Source: Deltaproteobacteria bacterium
GTDB taxonomy: Bacteria; Desulfobacterota; BSN033; WVXP01
Assembly (NCBI GenBank): GCA_019308905.1
Contig: JAFDHF010000004.1
Span: 124,001 to 188,000 of the forward strand
Reading direction: 5' to 3'
Length of the DNA: 64,000 nucleotides
In this document: piece after piece, positions 17,644-26,336 of the stretch
How positions within the stretch are numbered: position 1 is the stretch's first letter
Layout: each line of letters opens with the position of its first letter
The notes under the pieces: model-generated
Told to the model about the DNA's origin: nothing
Seen by the model: only the letters and a program-made list of their open reading frames with translations
The model's database searches: none
Made by a program: the position numbers and the translations under genes

Positions 17644-19548
17644 ATGAGTCTCGAAGAAGCTAGGAAAGAACATCCGGAGAAATTTCTTCCCGAGGAGGAG
17701 GTGTTCAGCCATATCCATCGGGGAGACAGGATATTTGTCGCTACCGGGTGCGGCGAACCCCAGTACCTCGTCAAATCCCTCGTGGAGTTTGTCGAAGGGC
17801 ATCCGAAGGCCTTTTTCGATGCGGAACTGTTCCACGTCTGGACACTCGGGGTCGCCCCTTACACCGACCAGAAGTTCAGCCGGAATTTCCGTCACAACTC
17901 TTTCTTTATCGGAGACAATACAAGGAGTGCCGTCAACCGGGGGCTTGCGGACTACACGCCGGTGTTCCTCTCTCAGGTTCCCGGCCTGTTCCGGCGCAGA
18001 CTGGTGCCGGTCGACGTGGCTCTTGTCCAGACAACGCCGCCTGACCATCACGGATACATGAGCCTCGGGATAAGCGTCGACATCACCAAAGCGGCGGTGG
18101 AGAATGCCAACCTCGTCATCGCCCAGGTCAACTCCAACATGCCCCGGGTGCACGGGGATACATTCATACATCTACGTGACGTGGATTTCATCGTTCCCCA
18201 TGATGAACCCCTTCTGGAGTACAAGACCGACATACCGGACGAGATTGCCCAGAGGATAGGCAGATACGTTGCACGGATAGTCGAAGACGGCGACACGATA
18301 CAGGTCGGATACGGGAGCATACCCAATGCCGTGCTGGCAAATCTCCGTGACAAGAGGCACCTCGGAATCCATACTGAACTGCTCACAGAGGGGATCGTTC
18401 GGCTGATGCGGGAAGGTGTGGTCGACAACACCAGAAAGAACATCGATCCTGGCAAGACAGTTGCAACCTTCTGTCTGGGCGACAGGGAGACGTACGACTA
18501 TATCGACGACAACCCGGCTGTAGAGTTCAGGACCATCGACTATACCAACGACCCCCGGGTGATCGCGAGGATTGTCGGGATGACCGCCGTAAACAGCGCA
18601 CTTCAAGTCGATCTGACCGGCCAGGCCACGGCCGAGTCCATAGGACGGCTCTTTTACAGCGGCATCGGCGGAAGTGCCGACTTCATGCGGGGTGCGGTCC
18701 TCGCGCCGGGAGGCAAGACCATACTCACCCTCCAATCCACGGCCAGCAGCGGCGAGGTCTCCCGGGTCGTGCCCTTTCTCGAGACAGGGGGAGGGGTGAC
18801 ATTCGGCAGGGGGGATCTTCACTACGTGATCACGGAGTACGGCATCGCGTACATTCACGGCAAGAACATCAGGGAACGGGCAATGGCGTTGATCGCTATC
18901 GCCCACCCGAAATTCAGACCCTGGCTCATGGAGCAGGCCAGAGCCGCGGACCTGATCTACAAGGATCAGACATTTGTGCCGGGAAAGAGGGGGGAATACC
19001 CGGAGGAGTTGGAGGCGTATAGGAAAACAAAGGCAGGCCTGAGAATTCTCCTGCGCCCCGTGAAGATAAGCGACGAACCCCTGCTCAAGGACTTCTTTTA
19101 CTCCCTTTCGGACAAAAGCATATACCGGCGCTTCTTCTCCAGGCGGACGGATATGCCTCACGAATACCTGCAGAAATTCGTCGTTATAGATTATTCTAAA
19201 CAGACGGTTATCCTTGCGGTAGTGGAACACGGCGAAAGAGAGGAGTGTGTCGGAATCGGCCAGTACACGGTGGATGAGACGGGAAATACCGCGGAACTGG
19301 CTCTCGTCGTGAGGGACGACTACCAGAACAAGGGGATAGGGTCCGAGCTACTGTCGTACCTGACCTTGCTGGCGAAAAAACAGGGGCTTTTCGGGTTCAC
19401 GGCCGAGGTACTGGTGGACAACAGGCCCATGCATCACCTTATCCGGAAGATGGGTTTTGCAATCGAGAAGAGACTCGAAGCCGGAGTGGTTGAGATGAAA
19501 CTCTCATTCAACGAGAGGGCGAACAATTCCATTGCCAAAGGCACGTGA
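17644..19548 (+). CDS. Acetyl-CoA hydrolase/transferase fused to a GNAT acetyltransferase domain
   Basis: The first 460 residues or so of this 634-residue protein are a CoA-transferase family I pair (acetyl-CoA hydrolase/4-hydroxybutyrate CoA-transferase type), with GYGSIPNAVL and the late segment VITEYGIAYIHGKNIRERA typical of the family. The last 160 residues are a GNAT acetyltransferase (acetyl-CoA loop VVRDDYQNKGIGSELLSYL). The combination could let acetyl-CoA status control protein acetylation or deliver acetyl groups, but this is inference. The ATG at 17644 has a GGAGAAGAG site; the frame is open upstream without family resemblance. It follows the ADP-forming ligase by 175 bp. Confidence 0.9.
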   Translation: MSLEEARKEHPEKFLPEEEVFSHIHRGDRIFVATGCGEPQYLVKSLVEFVEGHPKAFFDAELFHVWTLGVAPYTDQKFSRNFRHNSFFIGDNTRSAVNRGLADYTPVFLSQVPGLFRRRLVPVDVALVQTTPPDHHGYMSLGISVDITKAAVENANLVIAQVNSNMPRVHGDTFIHLRDVDFIVPHDEPLLEYKTDIPDEIAQRIGRYVARIVEDGDTIQVGYGSIPNAVLANLRDKRHLGIHTELLTEGIVRLMREGVVDNTRKNIDPGKTVATFCLGDRETYDYIDDNPAVEFRTIDYTNDPRVIARIVGMTAVNSALQVDLTGQATAESIGRLFYSGIGGSADFMRGAVLAPGGKTILTLQSTASSGEVSRVVPFLETGGGVTFGRGDLHYVITEYGIAYIHGKNIRERAMALIAIAHPKFRPWLMEQARAADLIYKDQTFVPGKRGEYPEELEAYRKTKAGLRILLRPVKISDEPLLKDFFYSLSDKSIYRRFFSRRTDMPHEYLQKFVVIDYSKQTVILAVVEHGEREECVGIGQYTVDETGNTAELALVVRDDYQNKGIGSELLSYLTLLAKKQGLFGFTAEVLVDNRPMHHLIRKMGFAIEKRLEAGVVEMKLSFNERANNSIAKGT

Positions 19549-19589
19549 CCGCCTTTCCGGAGAGCAGACAAGGCGGTGGAGGTAGAACC

Positions 19590-19862
19590 ATGGCACGAGT
19601 TACCGTAGAGGATTGCCTCAAGAGGGTCGGGAGCCGGTTTGAACTGGTCCATCTGGCAGCACGGCGCGCGAAGATGTTGCTCAGCGGAGCTAAACCCGTG
19701 GTCGAGGCAGACAACCGTGAGATCGTAACCGCTCTGAGGGAAGTGGCCGAAGGGAAAGTCTACTTCGTGGAGCCCGAGGCCGAGGAACCGGAATCCCAGG
19801 AGAGGCCGAACGAGCAGGCCGAAGGTGAGCCTCCGACACAGGAAGAGAGACCAGAATCCTAG
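19590..19862 (+). CDS. rpoZ: RNA polymerase omega subunit
   Basis: The 90-residue protein begins MARVTVEDCLKRVGSRFELV and continues AARRAKMLLSGAKPVVEADN with NREIVTALREVAEGKV, the conserved omega fold. It assists assembly of RNA polymerase around the beta-prime subunit. The last 25 residues are an acidic Glu/Pro-rich tail. GGAGG precedes the ATG. In many Proteobacteria rpoZ sits beside gmk and spoT, but here it follows a CoA-transferase gene, an unusual setting. Confidence 0.93.
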   Translation: MARVTVEDCLKRVGSRFELVHLAARRAKMLLSGAKPVVEADNREIVTALREVAEGKVYFVEPEAEEPESQERPNEQAEGEPPTQEERPES

Positions 19863-19881
19863 GTTGTCGGCCGGCTGTCCC

Positions 19882-20808
19882 TCATATCTCACGTAACTGC
19901 ACTTCTGGGAGGAGCCTCAAGAAATCTTCCTTTTCGCAGAGGGCGGTCCCCGGCCTCAGGGTCGTTGCCGTACCGGCTGCCACGGCGTAGCGGAGAGCCT
20001 CCTTGAGAGGCTTCCCAGTGGCCAGGCCGTAGACAAAGCCTGCCACCGCCGAATCACCCGCTCCGATGGTGTTGACCACTTTCACATCCGGCGGAACGGC
20101 CAGGTACTGCTCTTTTTCGGCGATCAGAATGATCCCCTCGGCACCCATGGAAACCAGGACCATCCCCACCCCCTGTTCATGAACTCCGCGGGCCGCCCCG
20201 GCTATCTCACCTATTCCCTCCAATTTTCTCCCCACCAATCGCCCCAACTCATGGACGTTGGGCTTGATCACATCGGGCATGCCCTGGATGCCCAACCTCA
20301 GCGGATCACCGTCCGTATCCAGCACGACCCTTGCCCCCCGCCCCTTTGCTATCTCGATAATCCTGCGATATATCTCGGGATGGACCTCGGGAGGAAGGCT
20401 TCCGCTGATCACCACGGTGTCGGGCTTCTCGAGCTTCTCGACCTTGTGGATCATCCGCATGAGTTCGTAAGGCTGGATTTCAGGCCCTCTGGCACTGAAT
20501 ATGGTCTGGCTCCCGGTGCTTGCGTCGTTGACGATTATGTTCGTACGTGTCTCCCTTGAAATCGCAACGAAATCGCAGGCGATCCCCTTGTTGAGCAACC
20601 TTCCCTCCAGTTCCTCCCCGGTAAACCCGCCCGCAAAGCCGAGGGCCCTGTTGGGCATTCCCAGAGTCGTCAGAACCCTCGACACATCTATCCCTTTGCC
20701 CCCTGCATACCTCTGTTCCCTTTCGATTCTATTGGAATCATCAGGCACTATCCTGCTCACCCACAGAGTCCGATCCAGGGCAGGATTCAGGGTAATGGTG
20801 TAGATCAC
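19882..20808 (-). CDS. pfkB: 1-phosphofructokinase-type PfkB sugar kinase
   Basis: Read from the GTG at 20808, with AGGGA seven bases upstream, the protein has 308 residues and begins IYTITLNPALDRTLWV after the start, exactly as 1-phosphofructokinase/tagatose-6-phosphate kinase members do. It has the GGKGIDVSRVL sugar-binding motif and the C-terminal ATP/catalytic motif NTIGAGDSAVAGFVYG with the base aspartate. It phosphorylates fructose-1-phosphate or a related sugar phosphate. A longer frame runs upstream to 21030 but the extra 74 codons do not resemble the family. No PTS fructose transporter is present in the window. Confidence 0.88.
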   Translation of the reverse strand: MIYTITLNPALDRTLWVSRIVPDDSNRIEREQRYAGGKGIDVSRVLTTLGMPNRALGFAGGFTGEELEGRLLNKGIACDFVAISRETRTNIIVNDASTGSQTIFSARGPEIQPYELMRMIHKVEKLEKPDTVVISGSLPPEVHPEIYRRIIEIAKGRGARVVLDTDGDPLRLGIQGMPDVIKPNVHELGRLVGRKLEGIGEIAGAARGVHEQGVGMVLVSMGAEGIILIAEKEQYLAVPPDVKVVNTIGAGDSAVAGFVYGLATGKPLKEALRYAVAAGTATTLRPGTALCEKEDFLRLLPEVQLREI

Positions 20809-21042
20809 GTTTTCATCCCTCCAGGCATGTAAGATCTTCTCCCCCGTCCGGTAAGCCATGCTATTTCTCCCATAAATCGGCCGCCATGGCAAGGGTTGCC
20901 TGTCCGGAGTCTCCCTGCTGCCCGGCGTCTGGCGGGCTTCCCGGGACAGGCTCACTCCCGGTTGGTGCCCCACAGGCTCCGCGATGTCGCTCGGAGGCAA
21001 GGGTGTTCTCCAAAAGTCGGGAAACTCCACAAAGAGGAGAGA

Positions 21043-21070
21043 TTGACAATATTCTGAGGTCTGTTAGGAT
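21043..21070 (+). promoter_or_regulatory. Sigma-70-type promoter for ftsH
   Basis: A perfect TTGACA (21043-21048) is followed after 16 bp by TAGGAT (21065-21070). Transcription would begin near 21077, leaving a leader of about 83 nt before the GTG at 21160. The remainder of the 20809-21159 spacer shows no gene. Confidence 0.55.
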
Positions 21071-21159
21071 GGGGTTGCCTACACGGGAGGCCCCGGTTAC
21101 TATTTGAGGTGCCAGGGCCCGGGGTTCCGGCAGACGGGTTAGAAGAGGGAGGGAAGGGC

Positions 21160-23040
21160 GTGAAGCAGACAATCAGCAAACACCCGAGAACCCATTTCTC
21201 GATATGGTACATGCTCGCGGCGTTCTTCATCATGTTTCTCCTCCAGACACGTATGGGGCCGCCGCGATCCGAGAATATCCCTTACAGTCAGTTCAAGGAG
21301 GCCCTTCGGAATGGACGGATCAGGGAGGTGCGCGTCGGCCCCCAGCTCATCATAGGGAGATACAAGAGCAGGCAACAGGCCCCTGACGAGGCGAAGGCCT
21401 TCAAGACCGTGCGGGTCAATGACCCGGACCTGGTGAAACAACTGGAGGCCCAGGGTGTCAAGTTCTCCGGCCAATATCAAAGCCCACTGCTCAGGGGAAT
21501 CCTCGGTTGGGTGTTTCCCCTGCTCCTCCTCTTTGCCGTTTGGGGGTTTGTTTTCAAGAGGATCGGACCCGGGGCGGGTGTGATGAGCTTCGGGAAAAGC
21601 GGGGCCAAGCTCTACGCTCAGGACAAGCTCGGGGTGACCTTCGACGACGTGGCCGGCGAGGATGAGGCCAAGGAGGAGCTCAGGGAGATCATCGAGTTTC
21701 TCAAGACTCCAGGGCGGTTTCAGGCTCTGGGGGGAAGAATTCCCAGAGGGGTTCTTCTCGTCGGCCCACCCGGCACGGGCAAGACACTTCTTGCAAGAGC
21801 CGTTGCCGGAGAGACCGGAGTGCCGTTTTTCAGCATGAGCGGGTCCGACTTCGTAGAGATGTTCGTAGGAGTCGGTGCGGCCCGGGTGAGGGACCTCTTC
21901 TCCCAGGCCCAACAGAAGGCCCCCTGTATCGTCTTTATCGACGAGCTCGACGCCCTGGGCAAGGCTCGCAGTGTGGGACCTACGACGGGCCACGACGAGA
22001 GGGAACAGACCCTCAACCAGCTCCTTGCGGAAATGGACGGATTCGACCCGAAAAAGGGGGTCGTCATCATGGCAGCCACCAACCGGCCGGAGATCCTCGA
22101 TCCCGCGCTTCTCAGACCGGGCCGCTTCGACCGGCACGTGCTGGTCGACCGACCGGACCTTATGGGAAGAGAGGCCATCCTCCGGATCCACACCAAGAAG
22201 CTCAAGCTCGGCAAGGATGTCGACCTGAGAACCGTCGCCGCCCGCACTCCAGGGATGGTGGGGGCGGATCTGGCCAATGTGGCTAACGAGGCAGCCCTTC
22301 TCGCGGCCAGGAAGAACAAACAATCCGTTGGCATGGAGGACTTTGAAGAGGCGATCGATCGCTCCGTTGCAGGGCTCGAGAAAAGGAAGCGGGTCATGAG
22401 CCGGAAGGAAAAGGAGAGAGTCGCCTACCACGAACTCGGCCACGCCGTCATGGCCGAGTCTCTTTCCCATGCGGATCCGGTCCACAAGGTCTCGATCATC
22501 CCCCGGGGCATAGCAGCCCTCGGTCACACGGAACAGCTCCCCACAGAGGAGCGCTTCCTGATGACCAGATCGGAGCTTGTCGACAGGATAGGAGTACTGC
22601 TGGGTGGGAGGGCCGCCGAGGAGATTATCTTTGGGGAGATCTCGACAGGCGCCCAGAACGATCTCGAAAAGGCCACCGACATCGCCCGGAGAATGATAAC
22701 GGAGTACGGGATGAGTGATCGGCAGGGACCGGTCACCTTCGAGAAGGAACGACGCCCCCTGTTTCTTGAAATCGGATACAGCCCTCCAAAGGAGTACAGC
22801 GAAGAGACGGCCCGTGAGATCGACGAAGAAGTCAAAGGACTCATAAAGGCATCCTATGAGGATACCAAATCGATCTTGACCGAAAAACGAACGGTCCTGC
22901 ACAGAATCTCCAGAATTCTCCAGGAAAAGGAGGTCCTAGAGGGGGATGAGTTGAGGAATCTCCTCAAGGAGAAGAAGATCAAGAGGACGGGCAAAAAGAC
23001 AGAACCGGGAAAGAGTAAGGCCGGAAAGATCGATCAATGA
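21160..23040 (+). CDS. ftsH: ATP-dependent zinc metalloprotease FtsH
   Basis: The 626-residue protein has two N-terminal transmembrane helices (about 13-30 and 104-124) around a small periplasmic domain, a AAA+ module (Walker A GPPGTGKT, Walker [11 protein letters not shown], second region of homology with [18 protein letters not shown]), and an M41 protease domain with zinc motif HELGH. It degrades membrane and short-lived cytoplasmic proteins. The GTG start is preceded by a GGAGGGAAGG run and gives the usual basic start [12 protein letters not shown]. The C-terminus is Lys-rich. It is 31 bp upstream of the glycosyltransferase gene and probably co-transcribed with it. Confidence 0.96.
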   Translation: MKQTISKHPRTHFSIWYMLAAFFIMFLLQTRMGPPRSENIPYSQFKEALRNGRIREVRVGPQLIIGRYKSRQQAPDEAKAFKTVRVNDPDLVKQLEAQGVKFSGQYQSPLLRGILGWVFPLLLLFAVWGFVFKRIGPGAGVMSFGKSGAKLYAQDKLGVTFDDVAGEDEAKEELREIIEFLKTPGRFQALGGRIPRGVLLVGPPGTGKTLLARAVAGETGVPFFSMSGSDFVEMFVGVGAARVRDLFSQAQQKAPCIVFIDELDALGKARSVGPTTGHDEREQTLNQLLAEMDGFDPKKGVVIMAATNRPEILDPALLRPGRFDRHVLVDRPDLMGREAILRIHTKKLKLGKDVDLRTVAARTPGMVGADLANVANEAALLAARKNKQSVGMEDFEEAIDRSVAGLEKRKRVMSRKEKERVAYHELGHAVMAESLSHADPVHKVSIIPRGIAALGHTEQLPTEERFLMTRSELVDRIGVLLGGRAAEEIIFGEISTGAQNDLEKATDIARRMITEYGMSDRQGPVTFEKERRPLFLEIGYSPPKEYSEETAREIDEEVKGLIKASYEDTKSILTEKRTVLHRISRILQEKEVLEGDELRNLLKEKKIKRTGKKTEPGKSKAGKIDQ

Positions 23041-23071
23041 GCCGGACATGATCGACCAGAGGAGGATATCG

Positions 23072-24322
23072 ATGGCGCCTTTTCCAAGAATCGCACAACT
23101 CGAGGACTATGAACCGATTGTCGGGAGTGAAACCATAGACCGCATAAAGGAGAAAGCCCGGCCCCTCCAGGACATCCACGTGGTCAACGTGAATTCCACG
23201 TACTACGGGGGCGGCGTTGCTGCCCTGCTTTCCTCGATGGCGCTCCTCATGAACAGCGCAGGGATCAGGACCGGATGGCGAGTGCTTCAGGGGTCACCGG
23301 ATTTCTTCACCATCACCAAGAAGATGCACAACGGCCTGCAGGGCGGCAAGATCAACCTGACACGGCGGAAGATGCAGATCTACGAAGAGATCATCTATGA
23401 AAACGTCCTTCGCAACCATCTGGACCATGACATTGTGATCATCCATGACCCCCAGCCCCTGGCGATGATCAATCACTACAGGAGGAAGGGGGCATGGATC
23501 TGGCGCTGCCACATAGACCTGTCCAGGCCGAACAAGAAGCTTTGGAGGTATCTGCTCCCCTTTGTCGAGGCTTATGACGCGGTCATCATAAGCTCTGAGG
23601 ATTACGCCCAGAATCTCAGAACACCCCAACTCGTGTTCATGCCCGCCATCGATCCCTTCTCGATCACCAACCGGAAGATGAGCAAGGAGGAAGTCGACGA
23701 GCGCCTCGCCCATTACAACATCCCCACGGATCTCCCCATCGTCGCTCAGATCTCCCGTTTCGATCCCTGGAAAGATCCCATGGGAGTGATCGAGGCCTTC
23801 AGGGTGGCGAGAAGAGAGGTGGATTGCACCCTGGTTCTGCTTGGAAACGCCGCCACCGACGATCCTGAAGGCCAGCAGGTCTACGAATCCCTGCTCGGAT
23901 GCCGGGAGGAGCGGATCATCCTTCTGTCCTGCCAGGACGCCGCACTGGTCAACGCCCTCCAGCGCAGGGCCGCCGTCATCCTCCAGAAATCCATCAGGGA
24001 AGGCTTCGGCCTCACCGTGACCGAGGCCATGTGGAAGGGGGCAGCCGTCATCGGTGGGAATGTGGGTGGGATTCGCCTCCAGATCGAAGACGGGGTCAAC
24101 GGGTTCCTGGTCTCCTCCGTCGAGGAGGCGGCACAGCGTATCGTCCAGTTGATAAGGGACAGGAAACTCCGCGAACGAATCGGAAAGAAAGCAAAGGAGA
24201 GCGTCAAAGAGAGATTCCTGCTCACCCGCTATCTGGAACAGTACCTCGATCTGTTCAACTCCGTGGAGCCGGCCTTTCATGTCCGACTGCGCAAGACCCT
24301 TGCGAAGCCGAAGAAGTCCTGA
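23072..24322 (+). CDS. TreT-like glycosyltransferase (trehalose synthase type, GT4)
   Basis: The 416-residue protein has the N-terminal NVNSTYYGGGVAALLSSM loop and the C-terminal EGFGLTVTEAMWKGAAVIGG nucleotide-sugar motif typical of the TreT/trehalose phosphorylase branch of GT4. TreT makes trehalose from NDP-glucose and glucose; the exact acceptor here is not proven. GAGGAGG lies six bases before the ATG at 23072, which I prefer over the ATG at 23048. It ends seven bases from the convergent CBS-domain gene. Confidence 0.85.
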   Translation: MAPFPRIAQLEDYEPIVGSETIDRIKEKARPLQDIHVVNVNSTYYGGGVAALLSSMALLMNSAGIRTGWRVLQGSPDFFTITKKMHNGLQGGKINLTRRKMQIYEEIIYENVLRNHLDHDIVIIHDPQPLAMINHYRRKGAWIWRCHIDLSRPNKKLWRYLLPFVEAYDAVIISSEDYAQNLRTPQLVFMPAIDPFSITNRKMSKEEVDERLAHYNIPTDLPIVAQISRFDPWKDPMGVIEAFRVARREVDCTLVLLGNAATDDPEGQQVYESLLGCREERIILLSCQDAALVNALQRRAAVILQKSIREGFGLTVTEAMWKGAAVIGGNVGGIRLQIEDGVNGFLVSSVEEAAQRIVQLIRDRKLRERIGKKAKESVKERFLLTRYLEQYLDLFNSVEPAFHVRLRKTLAKPKKS

Positions 24323-24329
24323 AGAGCGA

Positions 24330-24782
24330 CTATTGCCTTCTGCGGATCTCGATATCGACCCATTCCCTGAAAACGTCACGGATCGAAAGGGAACCCACCA
24401 CCCTTTTGCCCTCGTCCACCACGGGCAGCTCTCCCAGCTCGTGGGCGACCATCTTGCCGACGGCCTCGCCCAGCGTCTCCGTTTCCAGAGCGACCACCGG
24501 GTCGGTGACCATGATATCGCCGGCCACCTCGGAACTCGCCAATCTGATCAGGTCACGAACCATCAAGTGGGGGTCCGTGTGGTGGCAGAAGACGGTCCTG
24601 AAAAGGGTCTTGATGTTGACGACTCCGACAAGCCGGCCTCGCCCGTCCACCACGCAGATATCGTGGGCCTCGGGATGATCGAGCGCCGCCTGCACCAGCC
24701 CCTCTATGGATTCGTCCGCCCCGACAGACACAGCGGCCGGAAGCGGGTGGAGTTCCGAGAGCCTCTTCCTTTCCATCCTCAC
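24330..24782 (-). CDS. Two-CBS-domain protein
   Basis: This 150-residue protein consists of a CBS pair (first repeat around ICVVDGRGRLVGVVNIKTLF, second around LPVVDEGKRVVGSLSIRDVF), a fold that binds adenine nucleotides and reports energy state. Its ATG overlaps the stop of the antiporter gene by four bases. A standalone CBS protein coupled to a CPA2 transporter probably regulates it, for instance in response to ATP/AMP or ionic strength; this follows from context. Confidence 0.88.
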   Translation of the reverse strand: MRMERKRLSELHPLPAAVSVGADESIEGLVQAALDHPEAHDICVVDGRGRLVGVVNIKTLFRTVFCHHTDPHLMVRDLIRLASSEVAGDIMVTDPVVALETETLGEAVGKMVAHELGELPVVDEGKRVVGSLSIRDVFREWVDIEIRRRQ

Positions 24783-25987
24783 TCCCCTCCCTTCACGCCT
24801 TCCGGGATCTCGCCCGCCTTGCTGATAGCGTATTTGACCGAAGGCGGTCCGATCACCTGGACAATGAAGGTGGTTGCCGTAATCACATTGATGATCTTAT
24901 GACCGGCATCGAGCCCCGGCGTACCGTAGACACCCAGCCGATCGTAGATGTCCAGAGCCAGTCCCACGGCCACACCGGCTTGCGAGAAGAGGGCCCATCC
25001 GAGGTATTTTCTCACCGTCTCAGGGGCGTGCGACATCATGGCTCCCAGGCCGGCCCCTGTCATTTTGCCGGCCGTCCTCCCTGCCACATAGACCAGGCCG
25101 AGAAGCCCCATCTTGGGAAGGAGCCCGAGCTGGAGTCTCGCCCCCACAAACACGAAAAAGAGGATATAGATGGGCGGGGTAAAACCCTTGACGATATCGA
25201 ACCCCCTCTGGTCCCGCTCGGAAAGCAGGTTTGCCAGAGCCATTCCCAGGGCCATATCCGTCAGGATGAGGGACAGCCCAAGATAAGAGGCCAGGCCGCT
25301 CACGGCGAGAATCAGTGCCACGAGAAAGGCCAAAATCTCATCGGCCGTGGGGATGAACCGGAGAATGTAAGAGACAACCCAGCCGATGCCCCCACCGAGC
25401 AGGATAGATCCGAAGATCTCTTTCAAGGGACCGACCAGGACGAGCCGCAGGGAGAAAGCCTCCCCCCCCAGCAGCATCGCGGCAAAAGCAATGGCAAAAC
25501 CATAGAGGATGAGAGCCAGTCCGTCATCCAGGGCCACGATCGCAAAAACCGTGCTCGTCAAGGGGCCCTTTGAGCGGTACTCCCACAGCACATCCACCGT
25601 CGCAGCCGGGGCGGTGGCAGAGGCCAGGGCCCCGAGAAGAATGCCCAAATAGAGCTTCCCGGTGAGAACCGTCACGGCCACCCCCACCACCAGGGTCGCC
25701 ATGATGCCCTCAAAGAGGAGAATCGTTATGAGCTGGGTGCCGTACTTCTTGAAAACAGCCGCCTTCAACTCCCCCCCTACCATGAATCCTATGAAACCGA
25801 GAGCGAGCTGGGTCACAGGGGCCAGGGTGGTAAGAAGATGGCTCCCCAGGAGTCCTGCCAGGGAGTCTCCCAGGACGACTCCCACTACGATATAACCAAC
25901 CACCTGGGGAATACGGATCTTCTCAAAGAGCCTACCCCCGGCGAAACCAAGCAGAATCGCCACGCCTAGCAGCAATAGAAGGTTCAT
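24779..25987 (-). CDS. CPA2-family cation/proton antiporter (Kef/NapA type)
   Basis: From the ATG at 25987 the 402-residue protein begins MNLLLLLGVAILLGFAGGRL and consists almost wholly of transmembrane helices (about 12), with the IRIPQVVGYIVVGVVLG segment typical of CPA2 exchangers. It lacks the C-terminal RCK/TrkA-N domain of true KefB/C, and the separate CBS protein translated in overlap may supply regulation instead. It exchanges Na+ or K+ for protons. The open frame extends 31 codons further upstream but this part is polar and lacks similarity. Confidence 0.88.
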   Translation of the reverse strand: MNLLLLLGVAILLGFAGGRLFEKIRIPQVVGYIVVGVVLGDSLAGLLGSHLLTTLAPVTQLALGFIGFMVGGELKAAVFKKYGTQLITILLFEGIMATLVVGVAVTVLTGKLYLGILLGALASATAPAATVDVLWEYRSKGPLTSTVFAIVALDDGLALILYGFAIAFAAMLLGGEAFSLRLVLVGPLKEIFGSILLGGGIGWVVSYILRFIPTADEILAFLVALILAVSGLASYLGLSLILTDMALGMALANLLSERDQRGFDIVKGFTPPIYILFFVFVGARLQLGLLPKMGLLGLVYVAGRTAGKMTGAGLGAMMSHAPETVRKYLGWALFSQAGVAVGLALDIYDRLGVYGTPGLDAGHKIINVITATTFIVQVIGPPSVKYAISKAGEIPEGVKGGE

Positions 25988-26207
25988 AACAAACCCGTAT
26001 CCTTCCTCCCAGTTGCAGGTCCAACCGCGAAGAACGAGAGTCCCGCAAGGGAATTGCCTTTTTCGCTGTTCAGGATACATCTCTCAGGAGATAGAAGCAA
26101 TCAAAAACTCGACGGGAATCGAGCCATTCCGGCCACGGGGTCGTGGTAGAACCCGCCGACAACCCGAACCTGTCCCCCGATGAGAAGATTCCAGGAAACA
26201 ACAGATC

Positions 26208-26236
26208 TTGAAAGAGATTTCATATTGTCGTATTTA
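26208..26236 (+). promoter_or_regulatory. Sigma-70-type promoter upstream of the enzyme I-like gene
   Basis: TTGAAA (26208-26213) and TATTTA (26231-26236) are separated by 17 bp inside an AT-rich patch. The predicted start near 26243 leaves a leader of about 95 nt. Confidence 0.45.
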
Positions 26237-26336
26237 ATTAGATAGGTCAAAAGAATTTGTAAGTTCCCAAATAGAGGAGGGCTCCGGCTTTCCTCACGGA
26301 TCCGGTTCTCGATCGGTAGAATACCCGGGGATTCGA

